NCBI GenBank assembly: GCA_023376005.1
Contig: CM042143.1
Coordinates: 89,334,267 to 89,398,266 of the forward strand
Length of the DNA stretch: 64,000 bases
Origin: Doryteuthis pealeii
Taxonomy: Eukaryota; Mollusca; Cephalopoda; Myopsida; Loliginidae
Direction of reading: 5' to 3'
Below are positions 55,049-64,000 of the stretch, one piece after another; positions within the stretch are counted from its first letter, which is position 1; every line of letters starts with the position of its first letter. The translations under genes were made by a program, and so were the position numbers. The notes under the pieces were generated by a model that saw only the letters and a list, made by a program, of their open reading frames with translations, made no database searches and had not been told where the DNA came from.

Positions 55049-56139
55049 ATATAAATGATATGAATAGTATATATTATACTATTAACTATCATATAGTATT
55101 ATTAAATTCTTATTTTAATCAACGTTATTGTCTATTTTTCGTTATGACCTAATATTATGATTAATATTAGCGCGTTATTCGTTAAACATAGAAAAAATAG
55201 CACATTGTAGCGATAATTTTTGTTAGCGCTATTAGCGTTCAAGATGCTTTTGCCTTAGGTATTCCTGCTCAATAATTTGACGGCGTGACCACTAATAATG
55301 GCCGGGTATTGTAAGGCACGCTGTGACCTATGAGCCAAAACTAAAACAAATCTGGTAAAATTAACGAGCCCCCACCACACACAAACAGAGCATCGGCTGT
55401 ATAAATCCAGCAAAATGTGCAATACATCAGTGACCTGGTCCTCAATTGTGAAGATCATACTCTCACCCCCCCCCAAAAAAAAAAATAAGAAAAACATGTT
55501 TGGAGCACGAATCTAGTTGAGAAGTTATGTGATATCAAAACTTAGAATTTTCAAAACAATAATACTTAAACGTTATAAAATCGAGTAGGGTGGGTGAAGC
55601 AGAAGAGAAGAGAAATATCTTAGATAAATTATTCCTCTGAGACAGGACCGATAGATAACAGATATAGCTCCAAAAAGATATTATAGATAGATTTGGCATA
55701 ACAAAACGCGCATATAGGAGTCCCTCAGAGATATCTGGGTAAGTATATTCTCTTTGAAAATAAAAATAACGTTTCTAGCATACCTAGACTAGACTAGATA
55801 AATTAGATACGTATTATCCTCTGATACAAGATATATAGTTCCTCTGAATACAACGTATCTTTTTAATAAGCATAGTTGAAAATCGGCGTATTGTTACCAT
55901 AGTGTGCTCTGTGTGCGCATTTGCCGGCGCCGCGCACAAAATTAAAAAATGCCGACTTTCTAGATATTTAAAAAAGATAAAGAGTATTCATAAATAATAA
56001 ACACAAACAGAAAAAAATACTTGATTTGCTATACTCGCAAAAAAGAAAATAGTTTTAAAATATAATCGGTCGTGTTTAACGTATCTAATTCTGTATCATA
56101 CTAAAATTCTCATATAAAAACGGATGGACACTCCTGTGG
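55049..56139. other. Unassigned spacer (mirror of 34,821-35,837)
   Basis: Contains TA-rich parts and the 'cctctgatacaag' / 'cctctgaatacaac' words that mirror the degenerate repeat noted at 35,093. No gene is seen. Confidence 0.35.
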
Positions 56140-56338
56140 CCCTTACGATTATATGCAGTATTCATCAATTTTAATTCTAACCCCGTAGTATGTCTGGGAT
56201 AGCAAGAGGGTAAGAAACCTGACTGAAATATAAATTGATGGTTTATCCCGAGCTGGAAGTAGGGGGACTGTCAAATGTCAGCCACACTAAACAGACGTAA
56301 TATGTCGAAACACGATTTGACTGTGGATGACACACACA
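56140..56338 (+). mobile_element. SINE4 (mirror of 34,632)
   Basis: 'gatagcaagagggtaagaaa' (box A region) is followed by 'cctgactgaaatataaattg', 'gctggaagta' and the end 'cacgatttgactgtggatga'. Confidence 0.5.
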
Positions 56339-58600
56339 CTCACACACAATAATATATATAATATAACATATATATATAAATATTCAAACAAATTGTGTAA
56401 AAAATAATGAATTCCTTACACATTGTTTTTGATTTTTATAAAAAGAGTCTTTCAAGTTTTCAACAATTTTAAATGTTATCATCTGAAGAGCTTAATGATG
56501 TGTTTCGAATTAGTTATCATTAGGTAAACCAAGTACCTCCGATTCTTTCTGAAACATTATCGGACGGTTTATATTTGTCTTTATATAATATATATATTAA
56601 ATACTATATAATATATATAATATATAGATATATAGTGGACCAGCAAGTTAGTAGTGGGAAATTATTTCTAAGCTAGAACTTATTTATCTTCGTATCTTAT
56701 CATTTATTTTAATTCTAAACTATTCATTTAGCCTCGAGCTCTTGCGTATGCTATGAGCAACCAATTTCCATAAGAAAACTTCAACTTATCTTTATACACA
56801 ACTCTTAATATAATTTAGAGGGAGAAAATAATCCATAGATACTGAATGTGTGCTCCAATTCTCTAGACCTTGTGCTCAGATACTAAGCTAAACTTATTAA
56901 ATCTGACTACAACAGATACCAATCAATGGTAAGAGAATAAACCCTTGTTGCGTCATTCTATTAAAAAAAAGAAGTCATATCCTTTTTGCAAAGACAAAAC
57001 CACTAAGTGAATATTTCAAAAAGAAAATATAACAGTGTATGTAAACGTAAGACTAAAAAATAAATAAAACCAAAACTATGAAAAAATATCTAAGAAAGAA
57101 GAAAGAAATCTTGAATTAATTGTATTAGAGTTAAATTTATCATAAGTTTTAAAGTAACATGTGATATACTAAAAAAAATTCAGCCTATTATTTAATTAAA
57201 AGCACTATATGCAAATGTGAAAGAAAACTTCATCAAAATTTCTACAATGCTTTGAACTTCATGGAACAATTATCTAAATGTACAGATTATTCAATGGAGC
57301 CGTTTCTTTTAATAATTCAAGGAAAAAGATAAACTCTTCTAAAAGGAAATGAGAAAGTTAAATGTCTGGTTATGATGTTATTTTTGTTGTTATTTATAAT
57401 TTGATGTTTCGATTAAGAACCATTGACCGATAACAAGTATGTGACAAGAAAAGTCATTTAAACACCCTATAATCCGGGTTCAAAGCCATCAAAAGTTTTC
57501 ATTAGAGTAACGCGTATTCTTCAAACTTGTAAGTTGCTCAGAGTATCAACGCTTGGAGTGATGCGAAGATAAATTACTGATAAGAAAGAAACTACAAAAA
57601 AAGAAGAACGAAAAAACCCTAGCATTTTACTGCCCTGGCAAATGAAGCTGTTAAACCAAATCAAATAAAATATGAGGGTAAATGAATCAATAAAGAATCA
57701 GTATGTAATAGCGTGAATTTCACCCGTAGTTCATAATCAGAGAAAAAAAATCTATTCGTTATCCTTCGCCATAATTGTTTATTGTCTCTTCTTTCGTTCT
57801 GAAACGCCTCCACATGAGTCATAGCGCATGCGCGTTATGACTTTCTCAATGTGTTCTTGTCGCGACGCTGAGTAATTATAACACGAGTCGAGCGTGGTAA
57901 ACTGTAATTACGTCAAAGATAGAAACACTTTCATGAAATTTCTTTTTTTTAAATCTCTTATCAATGAAAGCTACTTATGATGTAATGAAGTCACTAAAGA
58001 TGATAGCCAAATAACCTATAAAACTTCATTCTCCTTTTTATAAATTTATAAAAAAAGGAAGAGAAAGAAAAGAAAAAAAGATTTGGCGATTTCTTATATA
58101 TATATCTTATATTTTCACATCTGATTTATTATTATATTATTCATCATTATTATTATATCTATTAAAACACCCCCAAAAACTCTTCCCAACTTCTCTTATA
58201 CCAAACCCGCGCCATTTTTCTTTTTAAGATTTCTTGTCTTCTTTTCTTTTTGTGGGGGGTTTATTTAAAATAAATCTAAATTATAGCTTGAATGGAGAGA
58301 CTTAGATGCGACATGTGGATGGTCTTAATAACTCGAGTGCCTGACGACTGCCCTTTGAAAAAGCGAAACATATTGCCAAACACCTGTCACTTTTATTAAC
58401 TGTATTTTTTGTTAATTGTATTTTATTGTATTGTGTGCGAGGCTGTTTGCGCAAGGACATCATTAAAGTCGCACCACCGCCGCGGCCGGTATCGATAGAA
58501 GAGTTTAAACAGACAAGAAGAAAGAGAGAAAGAGAAGAGACCCTTAGATAAAAGAAAGAAAAGGAAAAAAAGAGGAGAGCATAACAACTCATCGGCCGGA
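56339..58600. other. Unassigned AT-rich spacer (mirror of 32,400-34,590)
   Basis: Contains the mirrored SINE3-like scrap near 56,820-56,900, TA runs, and the CpG palindrome relative 'agcgcatgcgcgttatgact' near 57,823. No gene is seen; the minus frame at 58,302-58,592 is not conserved in the other pass. Confidence 0.4.
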
Positions 58601-59020
58601 ATGAAGGAGGTCGAGATCAGACTCGCCTGTATAGAAGATTGGTTGAGATGCGGCCCGGGTTTGTGTGGTGTGTGTGCGTGTTTTAGTGTGAGGTGAGAGA
58701 ATTCGCGCCGAAAGAAGGAAGTAGCAAGTGTTGAGCCGATATTAAAGAGATGTACGATACTTCGTTGCTTGAGAGATGCCGCGTCTTGATGTTTTCAATT
58801 TCGACCATCTAAAAAAGTTAAAAAACAAAAAGAAAAAGAGAATAGAATGTAAAGAAATACAGAGAGAAGAAAAAGACAAACTCGCAGAAAAACCGCCGAG
58901 AAAATAACGAAATAAACAAAAAAAACTAAGTTTAGAAAGTGTTAATAATTCGTTAAGAAAATAGAGAAAGAAAAAAGAGAAAAAAAACGTGAAAGAGAAA
59001 GCAGAGAGAGCAGTACACTT
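58601..59020 (-). other. Possible 3' UTR of the exon candidate
   Basis: Read on minus, this follows the TAA of the exon candidate. It is A/T-rich with T tracts and contains no SINE. No polyadenylation signal can be assigned with confidence because the two passes differ. Confidence 0.25.
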
Positions 59021-59293
59021 TTAGGAGTCGTACGTCGAGGTGGCGTGGAGTGGTGGTTTCGTATCTCTGTGTGAGTAGTATTCTATAATCTTGTCGGAGC
59101 TAATCGTAGCTCCAGGGTTAGCATCGAAGTCTGCTAATTTCAACATCGCTCTAGAAACAGTCGTCCGTGATATGATCTCTGCTGAATACACCATATGTAA
59201 CACGCCCATATGGCGTATCTACTACACCTCAAAAATCCAAGCTGAGTTTCGTCATACTGCCATATTTTAAAATTATTGTGGAAAAAAAGGAAC
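59021..59293 (-). CDS. Candidate terminal exon, product unknown
   Basis: On the minus strand an acceptor-like 'tttttcatctag' precedes the segment. The open frame 59,021-59,209 encodes 62 codons ending in TAA, with normal composition (ISRTTVSRAMLKLADFDANP, then a Lys-Ile-Ile-Glu-Tyr-Tyr stretch and a Thr/Ser end). Upstream of its Met, another frame reads YDETQLGFLRCSRYA. Joining the two would need a 1-2 base correction at 'gccatatggg', where the other pass reads 'gccaatggcg'. It is not microsatellite-derived. No domain is recognised; no start or promoter is visible; it might still be chance or an old element. Confidence 0.35.
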
Positions 59294-59700
59294 CTAGATG
59301 AAAAACAAAAATGCCCAACAAGTTGGAATCCATCAATAATAGAAGAAAAGATACAAAATCAGAAATTTTCTTATATAAAAAGAAAAGAATCCGACCCTGA
59401 CTAAGACGAAAACTCAAATCCGTGAGAACAGTAGTGTCACCCCTTCGAGTAGGATCACAATATTAAATTCTTGATAATATCCAGACACGTTACCCAAAAA
59501 CTAAAAATTATTAGATGGGACATTGAAAATATAATTTACCAATATACGCGGAACACTAGAAAAAGACCCTAAACTCTTTCAAAGTAGAATTAAAGTGAGC
59601 ACTAAGAAAATGAAGACCATAGGCAGTGTGAGGTAGTGTTGAGAGCAGTTTAAATTTAAGAAAATTTAAGGAAACTTGAGTTTTGCAATTAGATAACAAA
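59294..59700. other. Unassigned, intron-like upstream of exon candidate
   Basis: It mirrors 31,533-31,927. On minus it is T-rich before the acceptor, as expected of an intron end, but this is also the general composition here. Confidence 0.3.
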
Positions 59701-59785
59701 GAGAGATAGAGGAGAGAGATGAGAGAAGGAGAGAGAGGAGATAGAGAAGAGAGAGAGACGATCAGAGAGAGAGAGGAAGAAACAG
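59701..59785. repeat. GA-rich microsatellite (mirror of 31,462)
   Basis: Irregular GAGAGA sequence with GAT and GGA breaks. The other pass shows a much cleaner CT run, so the breaks are likely read errors. Confidence 0.75.
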
Positions 59786-60335
59786 CATAAAAATTGCAGA
59801 CGACATTTTCTCGTTTTTATCAGTTTAAATTACTTTCTCGATATTGTCATTTTTCTGACACTCAAGTGTAAATATCGAACATTTGACATTGTGAACCATT
59901 AAAAACAATTCTTCAAAACCCACCAAAAATATTTTCCTAAAATTTTGCAAAAATTTGCCCGTTTTTAATATAGCAAGAATTGTGCCCCATATTTCTGAGA
60001 CCTTAAAACATCTTCTGTACATACTCTATATATTAAAAAAAATAGAAGCTTGGATAGAAAATGATGCTGACACAAGAGTCTGAAAAATAAAAAAAAGCGT
60101 TTTAAAACATATTCAAGTTCACGTAAATACATAAACGCTCAAATTAAGGTTATTAATTTTGTATAAACGTATTGCACAAATTGCCTTCAACATACAAGGT
60201 GAAATTATCAAGTCGGGGTCACGTGCATATACACACACACCACACCACACATTAAAAATGCATGCACATCACACATAAGTGCATACGCACGAGTACATAT
60301 TGTGTGTGTGTATGTATCACAATGAACATTTTTTC
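59786..60335. other. Unassigned spacer with CA/TG scraps (mirror of 31,018-31,461)
   Basis: A broken CA run near 60,231-60,252 and a TG run near 60,301-60,312. No gene is seen. Confidence 0.4.
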
Positions 60336-60339
60336 ATTT

Positions 60340-60570
60340 TGGAGAATAGAGAGAGGATGAAGAGAGAGAGAGGAGAGAGAAGAGAAGAAGATAGAGGAGA
60401 GAGAGAGAGCTGGGGGGTAGTAAGGATTAGAGAGCGGGAGTAGTTAGAGAGAGAAGGGGTAGATGGGGGATTATATGGGGGAGAGTGAAGAAAGAAAAAA
60501 GACAAAAAAAGAGGCATTAAAAAAGAAGAAAGAGAGATAGAAAGGAGAAAGAAAAGCTCTGAGGTACCAT
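60340..60570. repeat. GA-rich tract (mirror of 30,720)
   Basis: A purine-rich + strand with irregular GA units. The 94-codon minus frame is a shadow. Confidence 0.75.
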
Positions 60571-61290
60571 TCATTGCCATTACTCCCTCAATCCACCCCA
60601 TACCGGATATGGTAGTACCTGTTAGGTCCGATCTATGGATTGTCCTTGGTATGACGTTTAAACTGCATTAATATGCGTTGGATTCCAATCTGAAGCTCGG
60701 CTGTGAAATGCGGAGTAAACTCATTCCCCGATTACTTTCAAGTCCACCTGATCCGGGGTGGTAATACCTGTTAGGTCCCATCCAAATAGATCAAAAATTA
60801 GAAGGTATTAAAAATATAACTATAAAGAAAGGAATACTTATGCCTATAGATGTAAAAGCTGATGTGCAATTAAGAATAGTGAAGTATAATCCTAATATTA
60901 TTCTTAATTACTTAAAAACCAAGGACCGTTTTAGCTCAGTCGTAGAAGCACATGTCTTGAACGCAAGGTCCCTATTCGATTAACCGGCCCCACAACTAAG
61001 TGTGATGCAGTAGCACAGACTTGGGTAATCTGATCTTCGTAAAAGTGGGAGCTAGATGTATGTGGGCGCTCCACCTCAGAAAAAAAAAATCTCCCTGTCT
61101 AACCGCTAATACCACAATTAGGGCCACTCTGCAACTACTTGAGATCATATATAGAAGAAAAAATTAGTTAAGGAAAAAGAGTTTAAAAATAGTTAAAAAA
61201 TTGTTCAATGCCATCAAGAATGAATAAAAACAAAAATTCTCTGATAAATAACCCAACTATATGGTACAGTCAAGAAATCCCATCAATCCA
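60571..61290 (+). mobile_element. R1 element split by a SINE1 (third reading)
   Basis: The R1 body at 60,571-60,795 has two 'cctgttaggtcc' segments. It then gives way to SINE1 and resumes at about 61,170-61,290 ('tgccatcaagaatgaataaa'). Order is the same as 20,735-21,440. Confidence 0.65.
60925..61147 (+). mobile_element. SINE1 nested in R1 (third reading)
   Basis: 'ggaccgttttagctcagtcg' box A is present with one-base changes. Box B is 'tattcgattaaccgg'. The body is damaged by indels compared with 21,071-21,295. Confidence 0.7.
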
Positions 61291-61496
61291 TGCTTCTCAC
61301 TCTTGCAAATTAACAAAAAAAACTCGTGACTAACTAATACAAAATAAAAAAAAAATGTAATAGTAAAGACTAGTACGCGAGTGTCTCTAACCTCTATTGC
61401 ATAGAATAAACTCTTTGACGTTATAAATAATTATTAAATCATTCTCTCCAATTTCTTTGTTCTATGGAATTCTATTTTTTTAACAAATTTCCAACA

Positions 61497-61985
61497 TTGC
61501 TTCTTCTTGTTTCCCCTTTTCTCCAACTCATTTCTTTCTCTTCATTCTTTCTTCATTCATTCTTCTTTTTCCCTTCCTCATCTCGCTACTTTCCTTCATT
61601 CTCTTTCTTTTCTTCTCATTGCTTTTCCTTTCTTCTTCTTTCTTTCTCTCCCTTTCTTTTCTTTCTTTTTTCCTCTGTTCTTTCTTTCCTTACCGTGTTT
61701 TTGTTCTCCCTATTTCTCTTTTCTTTTCCTTGTTTTTTCTTCCCCGTGCTTCCTCTTTCTTCCTGCCCTTTTTCCTTCCATTTCCTGTATTCCCTCTTTC
61801 TTTCTTACTTTCCCTTTTCCTTCTTTCTGTTTCCTCCCCTCCTTTTCTATTTCATTCCTTTACTCTTTTTCTCCGTTTCCTTCTTTCTTTCTTCCCCGCT
61901 CCCTTCCTTTCACTTTCATTCGATCGTACCCGACTCTTATTCCTCCACAACTTTTCTTTCTTCTTTCTTTCTTTCTTACCCCGCT
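61497..61985. repeat. Pyrimidine tract (third reading)
   Basis: The C/T strand is as at 21,640-22,178 but about 45 bases shorter, with interspersed G calls. Frames of 169-179 codons are shadows. Confidence 0.85.
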
Positions 61986-62199
61986 CTCCCACGTCCATAT
62001 TGACAGACCCCGATGAAAAGACTAAGAAGAACAAAATGACGAAAATGCTAAAAGCACCAGAGTCAACAAAAAGCGCCAGCAGAGATAAGCGAAGACCTAC
62101 AAATGGTTACGACGATAATCAGAAATAACTTAGAAATTAAATCACTCTGTATTTTCATTTATTTGCGCTTTCTTTTTTTTTTTTTTTACTTGTAAACAT

Positions 62200-62510
62200 C
62201 TTGATATTTACCACTGGAGTGTTTCTTAGCAGTCCATGACGATTTTCGAAAGAAGTTTATACACGTCTTATCCTTGCCAACATCAGCCAACGTACGTCCA
62301 GTCGTTTCGTCGATTGGTTATAGATTAGCGATAGCGTGTGGAAGAATTAGAATATGGCGTTACGAACTGACGAACTCCGCCTCTCAATTATTGTGAAAAG
62401 GAACATGATTCCAGCCGCTGGCTAGAAATGGTCTGATGCAAGATACGTTCAGATAAAATATGCCTTTAATTAAGCAATCGCATTCAGAAAAAACTCTTAA
62501 CAGAGAAACG
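62200..62510. other. Higher-complexity segment (third reading of 22,385)
   Basis: 'agccaacgtacgtccagtcg', 'gatagcgtgtgg' and 'aacatgattccagccgctgg' match 22,450-22,590 with indels. No conserved frame. Confidence 0.4.
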
Positions 62511-62648
62511 ATTGGCGCGCAAGATTAATTTTGGAATTACTAACTTAAGATGAGTTGATAGCATTATACTGATTTATTAATAAATGAAGATAGAAGAAAA
62601 TAAATTAAATAAATTAAACACAAATGAAATGTCTTCTAGTTGTGAGTG

Positions 62649-62748
62649 NNNNNNNNNNNNNNNNNNNNNNNNNNNNNNNNNNNNNNNNNNNNNNNNNNNN
62701 NNNNNNNNNNNNNNNNNNNNNNNNNNNNNNNNNNNNNNNNNNNNNNNN
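62649..62748. other. Assembly gap, 100 N
   Basis: A second run of exactly 100 N. The middle contig stops mid-unit here and the right contig starts. Confidence 0.98.
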
Positions 62749-63360
62749 TCTTTATTGATGTTAAGGTGGATTTTCCTCTAGACAGCTTTTCTTTTTCTTC
62801 TTTCTCTTGAGGGCATTGCTGCTTTACATATTAGAGTAGAGAGAGTGAGAGAGAGCAGAGAGGGAGAGAGACGAACGAGAATGAGAGAGAGGAGAAATAA
62901 AAATAATGGGAGGAAAAAAAAGAAACAGACGAGAGAAAAGAGTGAAATGAAAGAAGAAGAGCAGAGAAAGAGAGGGAGGGGGAGAAGAAGAGAGAGAACA
63001 TAGAGGAGGAGGGTGAAGAAATAAAAACAGTTCAAAGAAAAAGAGGGAAAACAGGCGCGAGACGAACAGTGAGATTATGAAACATATGAACGAGGAGTGT
63101 GAAAAGGAGAGAGAGAGAGAGGAGAGAGAGAGAGGAGAGAAGAGAGAGAGAGGAGAGAAGAGGAGAGAGAGGAGAAGCAGGAGAGAAGTACAGCCGAGAG
63201 AGAAGAGGAGAGAGAGAGGAGAGAGAGAGAGAGAGAGAGAATTGGGAGTAAAAAGAAAGTGTACGAGAGAGATGAAATATTAGAGAGAGAACTGTTAGAA
63301 AAAGAAAAGTAAAATGAGAAGAAAAAGGATAGAGATAGAATAAATATATAGCATAGATAG

Positions 63361-63418
<58 letters not shown>

Positions 63419-63870
63419 ACGAGAGTGTGGTTAGTAAGAAGAAAATAAAGAACAATCGGACGGAGAGAGAGAGAGAGAGAGAGAGACGAGAGAGAGAGAG
63501 AGAAGAGAAGAGAGAGAGAGAGAGAGAGAATCAAATCATGATACAACAGTAACTCGTATTTATTAAAAAAAAAAACTATACTTTTCGTTGCTTAGAGGTT
63601 GATAAACTTTATTACAAATGTAGACTTTTGCCTAAAGGCCTTTTTTGATGGAAATTATTGACTACCCCCCCCATATATATATATAATATATATATTATGG
63701 TACACACTGACTAGAAGGATTGATTGCAACTTGTGGAGGGAGGCTGTCTCCTTTTGGGCATTAAGATGCATGTTAGAAATTCTCTGGAGATTTTAATAAA
63801 ATTATCTTTTTTACCACAGGTGTGAATGATCTAGGGAGATTGGATTCGGTGAGCCGAGTTCAAACACCAA
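62749..63870. repeat. Right-contig duplicate of 12,608-13,560
   Basis: 'ggattttcctctagacagct' then the GA linker module, three GA blocks, 'atacttttcgttgcttag', a TA run and 'ctggagattttaataaaa' occur in the same order and orientation as in the left contig. The first 500 bases carry many indels; the last 450 are nearly identical to the left copy. Confidence 0.8.
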
Positions 63871-63874
63871 TTTA

Positions 63875-64000
63875 GGTACAGGACATGTATGCTGAAAAGA
63901 AGGGTGCTCCCTTAATAAAAAAAATATGTTATTGTGAAAAGAACCTGATACCTCTATCTTAAACATTACATTTATTATCTAGACTAGCAAAATAAAAAAC
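63875..64000. mobile_element. R5 left end, continues beyond window
   Basis: 'tttaggtacaggacatgtat' and 'gaaaagaacctgatacctct' match the left terminal inverted repeat of R5 at 13,550-13,650. It differs only by a few substitutions, consistent with an allele of that copy. Confidence 0.7.

Larger units (their letters stand above)
45452..62648 (-). repeat. Arm 3 of serial inverted duplication (reverse pass)
   Basis: It is the reverse complement of about 28,655-45,450, ending abruptly at the second N gap. It carries the minisatellite, each SINE, R1 copies, hairpin and exon candidate in exact reverse order. Many positions differ by small indels. Confidence 0.9.

Overview
This window looks like non-coding, repeat-dense animal DNA, most probably from a mollusc and, by repeat style, perhaps a coleoid cephalopod such as an octopus. 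That placement is an inference. It rests on the AT-rich background, very dense GA, TA, GT and AAT microsatellites, many tRNA-derived SINE copies, and decayed pieces of a LINE reverse transcriptase. I found no intact protein-coding gene. Almost all long open frames are translations of GA/CT/TA/GT microsatellites or of a 33-bp minisatellite. The best host-gene candidate is one possible terminal exon, seen twice: 31,928-32,184 on + and 59,021-59,293 on -.

Layout. Two 100-base N runs (20,563-20,662 and 62,649-62,748) mark scaffold joins between three contigs. The left contig (1-20,562) holds microsatellite blocks, dispersed repeats I call R1, R3 and R5, four kinds of tRNA-like SINE (SINE1, SINE2, SINE3, SINE4) and LINE fragments. 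The right contig (62,749-64,000) is a second copy of 12,608-13,690. It is noisy at its start and then almost identical, so it looks like an allelic or haplotig duplicate.

The middle contig (20,663-62,648) is the most striking object. It appears to be one roughly 19.7-kb stretch read three times back and forth. Positions 20,663-25,690 run in reverse, 25,715-45,450 run forward, and 45,452-62,648 run in reverse. The two turning points are near 25,705 and 45,452. The arms differ by many scattered one- to few-base indels, often in homopolymers. I read this as an unpolished, serially folded-back long read placed as a contig rather than as biology, but a real nested inverted duplication cannot be excluded from sequence alone. 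Features in 45.5-62.6 kb are therefore mostly mirror images of those in 28.7-45.4 kb.

Repeat biology. R1, the SINE2b subtype and one LINE fragment end in the same kind of roughly 45-bp module (consensus like 'ggcataaaatgaccc' then 'aaggttgacatgcc'). This is the pattern expected when SINEs borrow the 3' tail of a partner LINE. R5 is a terminal-inverted-repeat element present as a full copy, an internally deleted inverted copy and an allelic copy. A palindromic unit of about 370 bp is arranged in tandem at 18.49-19.08 kb. Coordinates of repeat edges are by eye and good to about 10-20 bases.
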